Source of the DNA: JADKIH01 sp031417555
GTDB lineage: Bacteria > Bacteroidota > Bacteroidia > AKYH767-A > 2013-40CM-41-45
Assembly: GCA_031417555.1 (NCBI GenBank)
Contig: JANOVV010000065.1
Span: 1-64,000, forward strand
DNA: 64,000 bases
Direction of reading: 5' to 3'
Shown here: positions 18,929-27,896 of the stretch, piece after piece
How the letters are laid out: the number at the start of each line of letters is the position of its first letter
Numbering within the stretch: the stretch's first letter is position 1
The notes under the pieces: generated by a model
The model's database searches: none
Seen by the model: only the letters and a program-made list of their open reading frames with translations
Told to the model about the DNA's origin: nothing
Made by a program: the position numbers and the translations under genes

Positions 18929-19673
18929 AAAAAACCCAATACAACACCGGTTTGCTTGGACTTGCATCATTATCAAAGCTTGCAATCTGAAGATTGAGCA
19001 AATAATTTCCATCTTTTATTTCGTCTTGCACATATATCAATTCACTGATAGTGCAATCAATTCTTGGTGATTCAGGATAATTCCAGAATGCATGATGCGC
19101 CAACAATTTTCCGCTATCTTCTTCTTTATCAATACTTGGCAAATCCAATAACAAATGTTTTACATGTAATGTTCTCAAGTAGTTCGCCGCACTCTCTTCC
19201 ATATATGGCGGATTGGATCCTGAATAGTGGGCATTTATTTTTTTAATATTATTTGGTAATGTTCTGATTATTAAAGCTTCCGGACATTTTCCATTTAATA
19301 TTTCTTCGAGATGACTTTTTTTAATAATCATGTCTAAGCCTTCGATCTCCGGCGTCACAGTAATTAATTGGGCTTCGAAGAAAAACCGGGTGAGACATTT
19401 ATAAATTGGATACTTTTCGGAAGAAATATGTCCAACAGTTTCAGTATGAGTTCCATTACCATGTGGATTTATTGTTATCGTAAAAACATTGCAAGAACCA
19501 CCCTGATTTACATCGCCAATAAAATTTCCTGATTTAAAAGGTTCAATTTTAATCGGTGGAATTTGAAATGCATTTACATTATCCTCGCCTGCTCTTATAG
19601 GAATAGATAAATCCAATGGCTTAGACAAATCAACAGAAAAGTTTTTTTGATCAATACGAATTGAAGCTATCAT
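18927..19673 (-). CDS. Cyclase-family metal-dependent hydrolase (kynurenine formamidase-like)
   Basis: A 248-residue cytoplasmic protein of the cyclase / arylformamidase superfamily. The metal-binding signature appears as HGNGTHTE at about residues 91-98 (family HxxGTHxD/E). DLSIPIR near residue 25 is the usual strand at the start of the fold. Members hydrolyse N-formylkynurenine or related amides, and many remain uncharacterised. The residues before the core and the insert around residues 145-175 are unlike typical KynB, so a kynurenine role is not claimed. It lies 20 bp upstream of no close partner and is followed by the repeat-bearing gap. Confidence 0.8.
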   Translation of the reverse strand: MIASIRIDQKNFSVDLSKPLDLSIPIRAGEDNVNAFQIPPIKIEPFKSGNFIGDVNQGGSCNVFTITINPHGNGTHTETVGHISSEKYPIYKCLTRFFFEAQLITVTPEIEGLDMIIKKSHLEEILNGKCPEALIIRTLPNNIKKINAHYSGSNPPYMEESAANYLRTLHVKHLLLDLPSIDKEEDSGKLLAHHAFWNYPESPRIDCTISELIYVQDEIKDGNYLLNLQIASFDNDASPSKPVLYWVF

Positions 19674-19693
19674 AGTTTAAAACTAATCAATAC

Positions 19694-20398
19694 TTATAAG
19701 GTAAATAAACTAGCAAAAAAGTATGCTGCAGCTCCCGCTAATACTCCAATCATCGTTGTCCTCAATGCTCCTTTAATTGGATTCTGGCCTGTAACCTTAC
19801 TTTTAAAATACCCAAAAAATAAGAGACAAAACACGGTTATGATTGCTGAATATAAAAGTCCCTTTTCCGGCGTTTCAGTAAAAATATAAGCCGAAAGAGG
19901 TACAATCCCTCCAACTATATAAGCCAACCCAATATTACGGGCACTTTGTCGTGCCCGGTTAATGTCAGGTTTATCAAGTCCTAGTTCAAAACGCATCATG
20001 AAATCTACCCATTTATCACGATCCTTTTCCATTTCATTCATAATGATTTCTTGAGATTCTCCGGATAAACCATAGCCTGCAAAAATTTCTTTTACCTCTC
20101 TTCGCTCAGTCTCATAATGCGTTTCAATCTCTTTATACTCTCTCTTTAATTCTGAATCATAATGTTCAATTTCAGTCTTTCCTGCCAGGTATCCTCCTAA
20201 TCCCATTGCGATAGAACCGGCAATAATTTCTGCAAGACCTGCAGTTACTATTATTGTATTGGTATTTACAACACTACTTAACCCTGCTGCAAGCGCAAAA
20301 GGAACAGTCAAACCATCAGACATGCCAATAACTATATCCCGGATAGTGTCTGACTGCCGAAAATGTTCTTCATGATGATGATCCGTTGGTCCGTGCAT
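19694..20398 (-). CDS. VIT1/CCC1-family iron/manganese transporter
   Basis: A 234-residue membrane protein of the vacuolar iron transporter family, which exports or sequesters Fe2+ and Mn2+. The N-terminus is histidine-rich (DHHHEEHF), followed by DIVIGMSDGLTVPFALAAGL as helix 1 and ETIAGS-like helix 2 residues (AEIIAGSIAMGLGGYLAGK). A charged cytoplasmic helical domain (about residues 80-140) with many Glu residues, the metal-binding domain of the family, precedes three C-terminal helices. It lies 20 bp upstream of the cyclase-family gene and may be co-transcribed with it. Confidence 0.9.
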   Translation of the reverse strand: MHGPTDHHHEEHFRQSDTIRDIVIGMSDGLTVPFALAAGLSSVVNTNTIIVTAGLAEIIAGSIAMGLGGYLAGKTEIEHYDSELKREYKEIETHYETERREVKEIFAGYGLSGESQEIIMNEMEKDRDKWVDFMMRFELGLDKPDINRARQSARNIGLAYIVGGIVPLSAYIFTETPEKGLLYSAIITVFCLLFFGYFKSKVTGQNPIKGALRTTMIGVLAGAAAYFFASLFTL

Positions 20399-20487
20399 AT
20401 TTATTATTTATAAATCGTATGACAAAGGAAAGCAATTTGCAGATGATGTCTTCTTTATTTGAAAATTCTATTTTAATAGAACTTAAC

Positions 20488-21633
20488 TCAAGCGTTATAA
20501 TTTTTAATATCTGATATCCCGATTATTTTATTTACAACATAATTAATTTCATCTTCAGTAGTAAATCTTCCTAATGAAAACCTGATTGAAGAAAAAGCAT
20601 CATCATTACTTAATCCCATTGATAATAGAACATGCGATGGTTCCGGCAATGCTGATGTACATGCGCTTCCGGTTGCCAGAGCGATTTCGGGCATTAAAAG
20701 TAAAAGTTTCTCTGCTTTCAATCCTTTAAAACATAAATTGGATGTATTCGGAAGTCTGTTTTTAATACTTCCGTTAATAAAAACTTTTCCATTTTCTGTG
20801 AGCCTCTGTTCAAGTACTGTTCTTAAATAAGAAAGACGAGAAGAATCTTCCCAATAACTTTCTCCTGCAAGTTCACAGGCTTTACCTAATCCAACAATAC
20901 CGGGAACATTTAATGTCCCGCTTCGAAGATTTTTTTCATGACCTCCGCCATCAATCTGACCTATAAGAGTAACACGCGGATTTTTTCTTCTAATATATAA
21001 CGCACCAATTCCTTTGGGTCCATAAATTTTATGTGCTGAAAGACACAGAAGATCAGCATTCAATTCATTCACATCCGTTCTTATTTTACCGCATGCCTGT
21101 GTTGCATCTGTAAACAATAAAGTTCCCTTTTTGTGAGCGATATCTGCAATTTCTTTTATTGGCTGAATGACTCCAGTTTCATTATTTGCGAGCATAACAC
21201 AAACAAGAATTGTATCGGGGCGAATTGAAGAATCTAACTTTATTAGATCAATCGTCCCATCTTTAAATACAGGCAACACTGTAATTTCAAAACCTTGCTT
21301 TTCGAGATGCTTGCAAGTATCAAGTACCGCTTTATGTTCGCTTGAAACAGTAATTATATGTTTCCCTTTAGAACTATAGGCCTCTGCAACTCCTTTGATA
21401 CCGAGATTTATTGCTTCCGTAGCCCCTGATGTAAAAACAATTTCGCTTTCACCACAATTTAAAAAATCAGAAACTTGTTTTCTTGCATTCTTAACAGCCT
21501 CTTCTGCCAACCAACCATACGAATGAGTTTTACTTGCCGCATTACCGAATTTATCAGTAAAAAAAGGAATCATGTTTTCAAGAACACGTTTATCTACCGG
21601 CGTAGTTGAATTGTAATCGAGGTAGATATTCAT
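20488..21633 (-). CDS. Cysteine desulfurase (NifS/IscS family)
   Basis: PLP enzyme that takes sulfur from cysteine for Fe-S clusters and thio-modifications. The 381-residue protein has MNIYLDYNSTTPVD at the N-terminus, the histidine stretch SSEHKAVLD, the PLP lysine in LSAHKIYGPKGIGAL (about residue 197), and the persulfide cysteine loop in ATGSACTSALPEPSH (about residue 320). The short loop with SACTS is of the group I (NifS/IscS) type. A NifU-domain protein and Mrp lie about 8 kb away, completing part of an Fe-S assembly set. No IscR or scaffold gene is adjacent. Confidence 0.93.
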   Translation of the reverse strand: MNIYLDYNSTTPVDKRVLENMIPFFTDKFGNAASKTHSYGWLAEEAVKNARKQVSDFLNCGESEIVFTSGATEAINLGIKGVAEAYSSKGKHIITVSSEHKAVLDTCKHLEKQGFEITVLPVFKDGTIDLIKLDSSIRPDTILVCVMLANNETGVIQPIKEIADIAHKKGTLLFTDATQACGKIRTDVNELNADLLCLSAHKIYGPKGIGALYIRRKNPRVTLIGQIDGGGHEKNLRSGTLNVPGIVGLGKACELAGESYWEDSSRLSYLRTVLEQRLTENGKVFINGSIKNRLPNTSNLCFKGLKAEKLLLLMPEIALATGSACTSALPEPSHVLLSMGLSNDDAFSSIRFSLGRFTTEDEINYVVNKIIGISDIKNYNA

Positions 21634-21662
21634 TGTGGGAAGTTGGTTATTTGTTAATAGTA

Positions 21663-21683
21663 AATCGTTAATCGTTAATCGTT
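21663..21683. repeat. Three tandem copies of a 7-bp unit
   Basis: Three perfect copies of AATCGTT between panC and the cysteine desulfurase gene, preceded by a related ttgttaatag stretch. It falls in the short spacer upstream of the desulfurase start. It may vary in copy number between strains; no binding function is evident. Confidence 0.6.
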
Positions 21684-21758
21684 AAAATAATTGTTTTGAC
21701 CATTTTATTTTAATTGTTTTAAGGCATTCGTTTTTCTTTATAATTACCATTAACCACT

Positions 21759-22607
21759 TCACGACAATTGTATGTTATCAATCAATCTGATATCCTCACA
21801 ATAAACGGCGGCAAAACATCGGAAGTGTTTTTTAGGATTCCAATCATTTATCGGCTGCAATGATTCTTCTTCCGAAATTTCTACATATTCTACTTTTAAT
21901 TTTCCGGAAGATTCAATCATTTCAATTGCTCTTTCTTTTATATCAGCAGGGTTAAATTTTTTCCAGTTTTCTTTTACATAAAATAATGTCTTAGAAATCT
22001 CTACAGCATCCTGCAACCCTTTTTTGGAAAGTTTCAGATTTCTGGAACTCATTGCCAATCCGCTTTTTTCTCTTACAGTCGGACAAGCAATAATTTCAAC
22101 CGGGAAATGAATTTTATTGACCATTAAACGAATGACTGCCAACTGCTGAAAATCTTTTTCACCAAAATAGGCTTTTTGCGGTTTAACTATTTCAAATAAT
22201 TTTGAAACTATTTGCACAACTCCATCAAAATGACCGGGACGATGAATCCCTTCCATCACATCCGCAATCTGACCTAACTCTAAAACATTTTTCTTAATAG
22301 TATCAGGATTATATATTTCCTCCACAATTGGAGAGAAAATAATATCGACATTATTTTCTCTCAACATTTTTTCATCCTCTTTGGGTGTTCGGGGATAATT
22401 TTTTAAATCTTCAGGATTATTAAATTGAGTTGGGTTAACGAATATGCTAACAACTACAATGTCATTTTCTTTTTTTGCTCTATTTACAAGAGATATATGA
22501 CCCTCATGCAAGGCTCCCATCGTTGGAACAAAGCCGATTTTCTTTTTCTGGCTTCTATATTTTTCTAAATAAACCGACAATTCACTGATTTTATTAATTA
22601 TTAGCAT
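21759..22607 (-). CDS. panC: Pantothenate synthetase
   Basis: Joins pantoate and beta-alanine with ATP to make pantothenate for coenzyme A. It has 282 residues. VPTMGALHEGHISLV at residues 28-42 carries the nucleotide-binding HxGH motif; FVNPTQFNNPEDL, the YFGEKDFQQL stretch and the late SSRN motif are also conserved. It is divergently placed from the glycogen-synthase-like gene at 22807, an arrangement I recognise as common in this phylum, often with panD nearby. panD is not seen here. Confidence 0.96.
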   Translation of the reverse strand: MLIINKISELSVYLEKYRSQKKKIGFVPTMGALHEGHISLVNRAKKENDIVVVSIFVNPTQFNNPEDLKNYPRTPKEDEKMLRENNVDIIFSPIVEEIYNPDTIKKNVLELGQIADVMEGIHRPGHFDGVVQIVSKLFEIVKPQKAYFGEKDFQQLAVIRLMVNKIHFPVEIIACPTVREKSGLAMSSRNLKLSKKGLQDAVEISKTLFYVKENWKKFNPADIKERAIEMIESSGKLKVEYVEISEEESLQPINDWNPKKHFRCFAAVYCEDIRLIDNIQLS

Positions 22608-22747
22608 TTTATGTTCGTTTAAAATGGTATTATTTGGATTAGTTGATATTATACGCTTGAATTCTAATTATCAATGCATTACATCAATAATAATTGCAAA
22701 AATGAATAAATAAACCCGCTTTTTCGTTCCTTCAGTCAATATAAGGC

Positions 22748-22778
22748 TTGAAGGACTGCCTCAAAAAGCTTATCTTTG
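22748..22778 (+). promoter_or_regulatory. Bacteroidota-type promoter for the glycogen-synthase-like gene
   Basis: TTG at 22748-22750 and TATCTTTG at 22771-22778 are separated by 20 bp, matching the TTG / TAnnTTTG consensus of this phylum. The start codon follows at 22807, giving a leader of roughly 22 nt. This is the best -33/-7 pair noticed in the window. Confidence 0.5.
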
Positions 22779-22806
22779 CGTCAAATTTATAAATCCAACC
22801 TCAAGA

Positions 22807-23643
22807 ATGAAGAAAGCAAAAGTTTTATTTGTTTCCCAGGAAATTACACCCTTCCTTGAGTTGACAGAAATATCAAAAATCGCCCGTCATCTACCACAGG
22901 GGATTCAAGAGAGAGGGAAAGAAATCCGGACTTTCATGCCACGTTTCGGTTTGATTAATGAGAGACGCAATCAATTACACGAAGTAATTCGCTTATCCGG
23001 TATGAATCTTATCATCGACGATTCTGATCATCCATTGATTATTAAAGTTGCTTCTATTCAAAGTGCCAGAATGCAAGTATACTTTATAGATAATGAAGAA
23101 TATTTTCAGCGTAAATCGGTTTTTCGTGATGCCAAGAAAAAATTTCATAAAGACAACGAAGACAGAATGGTGTTTTTCTGTCGCGGAGTTCTCGAAACCG
23201 TTAAAAAACTAGGCTGGGCTCCTGATGTTATTCATTGCCACGGCTGGATGACTTCTTTAATTCCTTTCTTCGTGAAAACTGGATATAAAGATGATCCTAT
23301 GTTTAAGAATAGCCGTGTCGTTTATTCTTCTTATTCTCAGGAATTTGAAGAAACAATGTCTCCAAATCTCGTTAAAAAAATGAAAATGGATGGCGTTACA
23401 GCTGACGATCTTAAACTTTACAAAGATCCTACAATGGTTAATATAGACATCGCAGCTATGAAATGGTGTGATGGAATTGTAAAAGGAAATGACGAGAAAA
23501 ATGCTGCAGTAGATGCTTTTCTAAAAAAAGCCAATAAACCCGTTTTACAATTTCAAACATTTGAAGACGATAACGGTTTTGTTTCTGCTTGCTCCGATTT
23601 CTATGATGAACTCCTCGAACAAGAACCTGTACTTACTAATTAA
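22807..23643 (+). CDS. Glycogen/starch synthase-like protein, N-terminal catalytic domain only
   Basis: A 278-residue protein similar to the N-terminal (GT5) half of glycogen synthase: KAKVLFVSQEITPFLEL at the start, the HxCH-like WAPDVIHCHGWMTSLIPFF near residue 140, and YSSYSQEFEE. The C-terminal ADP-glucose-binding half is absent, and the lysine of the usual KxGGL motif is not evident. The reading frame is intact, so this is a compact family rather than a fragment. Such short proteins recur beside panC and DUF4270 genes in Bacteroidota. The activity is unknown. Confidence 0.75.
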   Translation: MKKAKVLFVSQEITPFLELTEISKIARHLPQGIQERGKEIRTFMPRFGLINERRNQLHEVIRLSGMNLIIDDSDHPLIIKVASIQSARMQVYFIDNEEYFQRKSVFRDAKKKFHKDNEDRMVFFCRGVLETVKKLGWAPDVIHCHGWMTSLIPFFVKTGYKDDPMFKNSRVVYSSYSQEFEETMSPNLVKKMKMDGVTADDLKLYKDPTMVNIDIAAMKWCDGIVKGNDEKNAAVDAFLKKANKPVLQFQTFEDDNGFVSACSDFYDELLEQEPVLTN

Positions 23644-23686
23644 GAATGAACAATTTTTTCCGGTTCTCCCCATTGCCGGTTAGGTT

Positions 23687-25018
23687 TTGAAAGAAATAAA
23701 TCAAGTTTTTAGTTTATTTAAAAAAAGGATTTCCTCCATAATTGTTTGGAAGAAATCCTTTTTAATACTACTCTTATCTTCATTCATCGTATTTATCGCC
23801 GGCGGATGTAAAGACGAAGATGAGCTTGGTACATCTTTACTCCCCACCGCTGATCAACTTTACACTTCTTTTAACGACACTTCAACTGTAAATTCTTCCA
23901 CACAAACGGAAGATTCCCTTCGTACAGATGAATTATCCTATCAATTGCTCGGAAGCGACGACGATCCGGTTTTTGGTGTTAGCGTGGCATCAGTTTATAC
24001 CAGTGTTAACCTGGAAGGTACGCCAACATTCGGCTTTCAGCCTGTCGCAGATTCTTTAATTCTTATTCTTGCATATGCAGGATATTACGGTGATACATCC
24101 GGTTCTCAAACTTTAAACGTCTATAACTTAACAGAAGATATTCATATCGACAGTTCATACTATTCATCAAAAATTTTTACAAACGATCCAACCGCTATTG
24201 GATCTCTTGTTTATACTCCTCGTCCAAAAACAAAAGTCGTTGTGGGTTCTGATACACTTTCTCCTCATTTACGGATTACTTTAAGCAAAACTTTGGCCGA
24301 CAGCATTGTAGCATTAAATGGCAAAACCGAACTTTCTTCCAATGCGAATTGGCTGGCTTATTTTAAGGGCCTTTACCTTGCCTCTTTGCCTGTCAATTCA
24401 CCCGGAGCCATATCGTATTTCAACTTTTTCAGCTCTAAACTCACGCTTTATTTTCATGATACGTCGTTAATTAGTAAAAATTATAATTTTTCCCTTGCAG
24501 GTGCCCGAATTAATAATTTTACGCATAATTATATGGGAACTCCAGTCGGTAATCAGCTGGCTGATTCATCAATTGGTGATTCTGTTAATTACATTCAGGC
24601 AATGGCCGGGGTAAAAACAAAAATTTCGTTCCCATTTCTGAAACATTTTCTTGACTCTGGCAGTATTCTATTAAACAGAGCGGAATTAAAGATTACCACG
24701 GGCGAATTAATTCTCCCGTACAATCCTCCCTCTAAAATATTTCTTGTCACAAAAAACGAAAGCGGCGAAATGGTTTTTCCAATTGATTATTTTGAATCAG
24801 CCGATTTGTACGGTGGAAATCTGAATACAACCTCTGATGGATATACATTTAATATTGCCCGTCATCTTCAAAGATATCTCAATGGCACTATCAGCAATAC
24901 CGATTTCTACCTTATTATTTCCGGAAGCGGCGTCGAAGCTAACAGAGCTATTATTAAAAGCGGTAGTAATTCAAATACAAAAATGAAACTTTCTCTTTTC
25001 TATACTAAACTGTACTAA
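23687..25018 (+). CDS. DUF4270 family lipoprotein
   Basis: A 443-residue exported protein with a lipobox-like IAGGC about 42 residues from the first possible start, followed by KDEDELGTSLLP, the conserved opening of DUF4270. The rest is beta-rich with repeated DTSxxN and LTLYFHDT-like segments and no recognised catalytic motif. It is probably an outer-membrane-anchored lipoprotein of unknown role. The frame has no ATG before the signal peptide. The only conventional start is TTG 23687, which lies upstream of a strong hairpin (23722-23763) inside the frame, so the true start is uncertain. It is followed 11 bp later by glmS. Confidence 0.82.
   Translation: MKEINQVFSLFKKRISSIIVWKKSFLILLLSSFIVFIAGGCKDEDELGTSLLPTADQLYTSFNDTSTVNSSTQTEDSLRTDELSYQLLGSDDDPVFGVSVASVYTSVNLEGTPTFGFQPVADSLILILAYAGYYGDTSGSQTLNVYNLTEDIHIDSSYYSSKIFTNDPTAIGSLVYTPRPKTKVVVGSDTLSPHLRITLSKTLADSIVALNGKTELSSNANWLAYFKGLYLASLPVNSPGAISYFNFFSSKLTLYFHDTSLISKNYNFSLAGARINNFTHNYMGTPVGNQLADSSIGDSVNYIQAMAGVKTKISFPFLKHFLDSGSILLNRAELKITTGELILPYNPPSKIFLVTKNESGEMVFPIDYFESADLYGGNLNTTSDGYTFNIARHLQRYLNGTISNTDFYLIISGSGVEANRAIIKSGSNSNTKMKLSLFYTKLY
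23722..23763 (+). terminator. Terminator-like hairpin between the glycogen-synthase-like gene and DUF4270
   Basis: A 12-bp perfect stem (23722-23733 with 23752-23763, core AAAAAGGATTTC/GAAATCCTTTTT) is extended by a TCCA/TGGA pair around an 8-nt loop and ends in a run of T. It lies 79 bp after the stop of the upstream gene and looks like a bidirectional rho-independent terminator. It also falls within the extended DUF4270 reading frame. Confidence 0.6.
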
Positions 25019-25029
25019 TAATAAAGATC

Positions 25030-26871
25030 ATGTGTGGAATTGTCGCTTATATCGGACATCGTGATGTGTATCCGATTCTGATCAAAGGTTTACAACGATT
25101 AGAATATCGTGGTTATGATAGCGCAGGTATTGCCATATTAAATCATGACCTGAAAGTTTATAAAAAAGCAGGTAAGGTAAGCGAGCTTATAAATTTTACC
25201 AAAGGCAAAGATGTAAGCGGTCATGTTGGTATGGGACATACCCGTTGGGCAACGCACGGTGAACCAAACGATAGAAATGCTCACCCACATTATTCTCAAT
25301 CCGAAAAATTAGCTGTCATACATAATGGTATCATCGAAAATTATTCTTCTATCAAAGCAGAATTAATTAAGCGCGGACATACATTCAATAGTGATACAGA
25401 CACAGAAGTTTTAATTCATCTGATTGAAGACATTCATGACAATGCTCATGTTTCGCTCGATGAAGCTGTTCGTCTTGCCCTTGGTGAAGTAATCGGAGCA
25501 TATGCTATCGTTGTACTTTCAAAAGACAATCCAAACGAACTCATCTGTGCAAGAAAAGGTAGTCCGATAGTTTTAGGTGTTGGTAAAGAAAAAAATGAAT
25601 TCTTTATCGCCTCTGATGCCACGCCGATTATTGAATATACTAATAATGTAATATATCTTAATGATGGCGAAGTTGCTTTCATTCGCGACGGACAGCTCAC
25701 AGTAAAGACCATTGACAATCAGGTTAAATCTCCTTACATCCATGAACTGGAATTAAAACTCGAACAACTTGAAAAAGGCGGTTACGAGCATTTCATGTTG
25801 AAAGAGATTTACGAACAACCACGCTCCATCTGGGACAGTATGCGTGGAAGGATTGATTCAAAAAAAGGATTTCTTCGTTTAGGTGGCGTTGCAGAATACG
25901 AAACCAAATTTACCAAAGCGAAAAGGATCGTTATTATCGGCTGCGGAACATCCTGGCATGCCGGACTTGTCGCAGAATATCTGATTGAAGATCTTGCACG
26001 AATTCCTGTAGAGGTAGAATATGCATCTGAATTCCGTTACCGCAATCCTGTAATTTATGAAGATGATATTGTACTCGCTATTTCACAATCAGGAGAAACA
26101 GCAGATACATTAGCAGCTATCGAACTCGCCAAATCAAAAGGAGCAACTATTTTCGGAGTATGTAATGTTGTCGGTTCATCCATTCCGCGAGCTACACATG
26201 CGGGAGCATATACCCATGCAGGCCCTGAGATTGGCGTGGCTTCAACAAAAGCATTCACTGCACAAGTAACTGTTCTTACTTTGATCGCTTTGCAAATTGC
26301 CCGATACAAAGGAACGATTACCGATTCCAGATTTCATCAGTTAATGACTGAGTTGGAAGCAATTCCTGCAAAAGTTGAAAAAGTTCTTGGTACCAATGAT
26401 ATTATCAAAACCCTTGCAGCTAAATTCAAAGATGCACGCAATGTACTATATCTTGGAAGAGGTTATGGATTTCCTGTAGCACTCGAAGGCGCATTAAAAC
26501 TAAAAGAAATTTCTTACATCCATGCTGAAGGATATCCTGCAGCAGAAATGAAGCATGGCCCCATTGCTCTCATCGACGAAAACATGCCTGTCCTTGTTAT
26601 TGCAAATAAGAATGAAACGTATGAAAAAGTAGTCAGCAATATTCAAGAGGTAAAAGCGCGTAAGGGAAAAATAATTGCAATAGTAACTGAAGGCGATACC
26701 ATTGTAAAAAAATTAGCAGACTATGTAATCGAAATTCCGGATGCTGATGATCTTCTCATGCCTTTGATTGCAGTTGTTCCTCTGCAACTTTTGTCATACC
26801 ACATTGCCGTCATGCGCGGTTGTAACGTTGATCAGCCTAGAAACCTCGCTAAATCAGTAACTGTGGAATAA
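25030..26871 (+). CDS. glmS: Glutamine-fructose-6-phosphate aminotransferase (isomerising)
   Basis: Makes glucosamine-6-phosphate, the entry to peptidoglycan and lipid A sugars. It has 613 residues. The catalytic cysteine follows the initiator Met (MCGIVAYIGHRD), and the glutaminase domain occupies residues 1 to about 240 (HTRWATHG, HNGIIENY). Two SIS sugar-isomerase domains follow (GCGTSWHAG near residue 303, SQSGETADT, and YLGRGYGFPVALEGALKLKEI near 475), ending in PRNLAKSVTVE. The gene sits 11 bp behind DUF4270, an association common in the phylum. No glmS-type ribozyme is apparent upstream, as expected outside Gram-positives. Confidence 0.97.
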   Translation: MCGIVAYIGHRDVYPILIKGLQRLEYRGYDSAGIAILNHDLKVYKKAGKVSELINFTKGKDVSGHVGMGHTRWATHGEPNDRNAHPHYSQSEKLAVIHNGIIENYSSIKAELIKRGHTFNSDTDTEVLIHLIEDIHDNAHVSLDEAVRLALGEVIGAYAIVVLSKDNPNELICARKGSPIVLGVGKEKNEFFIASDATPIIEYTNNVIYLNDGEVAFIRDGQLTVKTIDNQVKSPYIHELELKLEQLEKGGYEHFMLKEIYEQPRSIWDSMRGRIDSKKGFLRLGGVAEYETKFTKAKRIVIIGCGTSWHAGLVAEYLIEDLARIPVEVEYASEFRYRNPVIYEDDIVLAISQSGETADTLAAIELAKSKGATIFGVCNVVGSSIPRATHAGAYTHAGPEIGVASTKAFTAQVTVLTLIALQIARYKGTITDSRFHQLMTELEAIPAKVEKVLGTNDIIKTLAAKFKDARNVLYLGRGYGFPVALEGALKLKEISYIHAEGYPAAEMKHGPIALIDENMPVLVIANKNETYEKVVSNIQEVKARKGKIIAIVTEGDTIVKKLADYVIEIPDADDLLMPLIAVVPLQLLSYHIAVMRGCNVDQPRNLAKSVTVE

Positions 26872-26956
26872 TTCCGGGAACATCTGGCCGAACTTTTATT
26901 TTTGACTGTTGTTTGATTATTTATTCTACATTGTAGTTGTATTAATCTTAAACGCC

Positions 26957-27787
26957 ATGACAAAATTCAGGTTGAGATTGCTTTTTATTTTTCTGTTTTT
27001 TACAATTTCAATTCAGGCACAGGATATTATCCGAACAAAAAAAGATACAATTCAGGCCAAGGTTCTTGAAATTGGATTGGATGAAATCAAATACATCTAT
27101 TTTAATAATCTTGATGGCCCTGTGTATGTTATTGCAAAATCAGATGTAATCGAAATCACCTATAAAAATGGCACAAAATATTTTAATACTCCTGATCCAT
27201 ATGATGCAAATAAGGAAGTTGCCGTCCGAAATAAAACGCATTCAATTAAATTCGAATTTTTTTCACCACTTGGAAATGATATTGCCTTTGGCTACGAAAA
27301 AATGATTAAGGTTGGAACAAACCTTGAAATTAAAATGGCCGTTATCGGTCCGGGTTTTATAAATGATGAAAGGAATGCGTCCGGATTTTGGGTAAAAGGC
27401 GGAGTGAAATTCTTAACCAGTCGATCAGAATATTTACATAACGGTCTTAAATTTATTCATGCACTTAAAGGATTTTATATCAAGCCGGAATTTATTTTCA
27501 ACACTTATTCAATTGATGATTATAACTATTCTAACACTGTTCCAACCCGTACACAAAAGACAAATTTCGCCATTGATATCGTTTTCGGGAAACAATATAT
27601 TCTTGGCAATGTGATGACTTTTGAATATTATGCTGGCTTTGGATATGGCATTCATTCCACCGGAAAAAACAATTCAATATATGGCTATGATTCTGGTGAT
27701 GAAGATTATCAATATAGTCATACTTATGGAGGAACAGAATTCCCAATAGTATTAACTGGCGGATTTACACTGGGTGTTCTTTTTTAA
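26957..27787 (+). CDS. Exported protein, probable outer-membrane beta-barrel
   Basis: I chose ATG 26957 rather than the upstream TTG 26909 because it gives a clean signal peptide (MTKFRLRLLFIFLFF, cleavage after QAQ) and a 276-residue protein. Residues 25-75 form a small domain seen in many Bacteroidota proteins (KKDTIQAKVLEIGLDEIKY, then DGPVYVIAKSDVIEITY). The remaining 190 residues alternate aromatic and polar residues in short strands and end in GFTLGVLF, as expected of an outer-membrane barrel. Function unknown. It follows glmS by about 85 bp with no clear terminator between. Confidence 0.65.
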   Translation: MTKFRLRLLFIFLFFTISIQAQDIIRTKKDTIQAKVLEIGLDEIKYIYFNNLDGPVYVIAKSDVIEITYKNGTKYFNTPDPYDANKEVAVRNKTHSIKFEFFSPLGNDIAFGYEKMIKVGTNLEIKMAVIGPGFINDERNASGFWVKGGVKFLTSRSEYLHNGLKFIHALKGFYIKPEFIFNTYSIDDYNYSNTVPTRTQKTNFAIDIVFGKQYILGNVMTFEYYAGFGYGIHSTGKNNSIYGYDSGDEDYQYSHTYGGTEFPIVLTGGFTLGVLF

Positions 27788-27823
27788 TTCTGATTTATAA
27801 ATGAATCAGGTATAAAAAAATAA

Positions 27824-27861
27824 AAAAGTAAATATTTCAATCCTTTTTTCCGTTTACTTTT
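27824..27861 (+). terminator. Weak AT-rich hairpin after the barrel-like gene
   Basis: A 9-bp inverted repeat, AAAAGTAAA (27824-27832) with TTTACTTTT (27853-27861), has a 20-nt loop and lies 37 bp after the stop codon at 27787. It could act as a terminator for the upstream gene. The stem is almost all A/T and the loop is large, so support is modest. Confidence 0.3.
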
Positions 27862-27896
27862 AACTATTTTTATCCCTTCAATCAAAACTAACATTT

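Noticed and set aside
26909..26956. Upstream TTG start for the barrel-like protein
   Set aside because: It would put a second hydrophobic stretch ahead of a complete signal peptide; ATG 26957 is more convincing.
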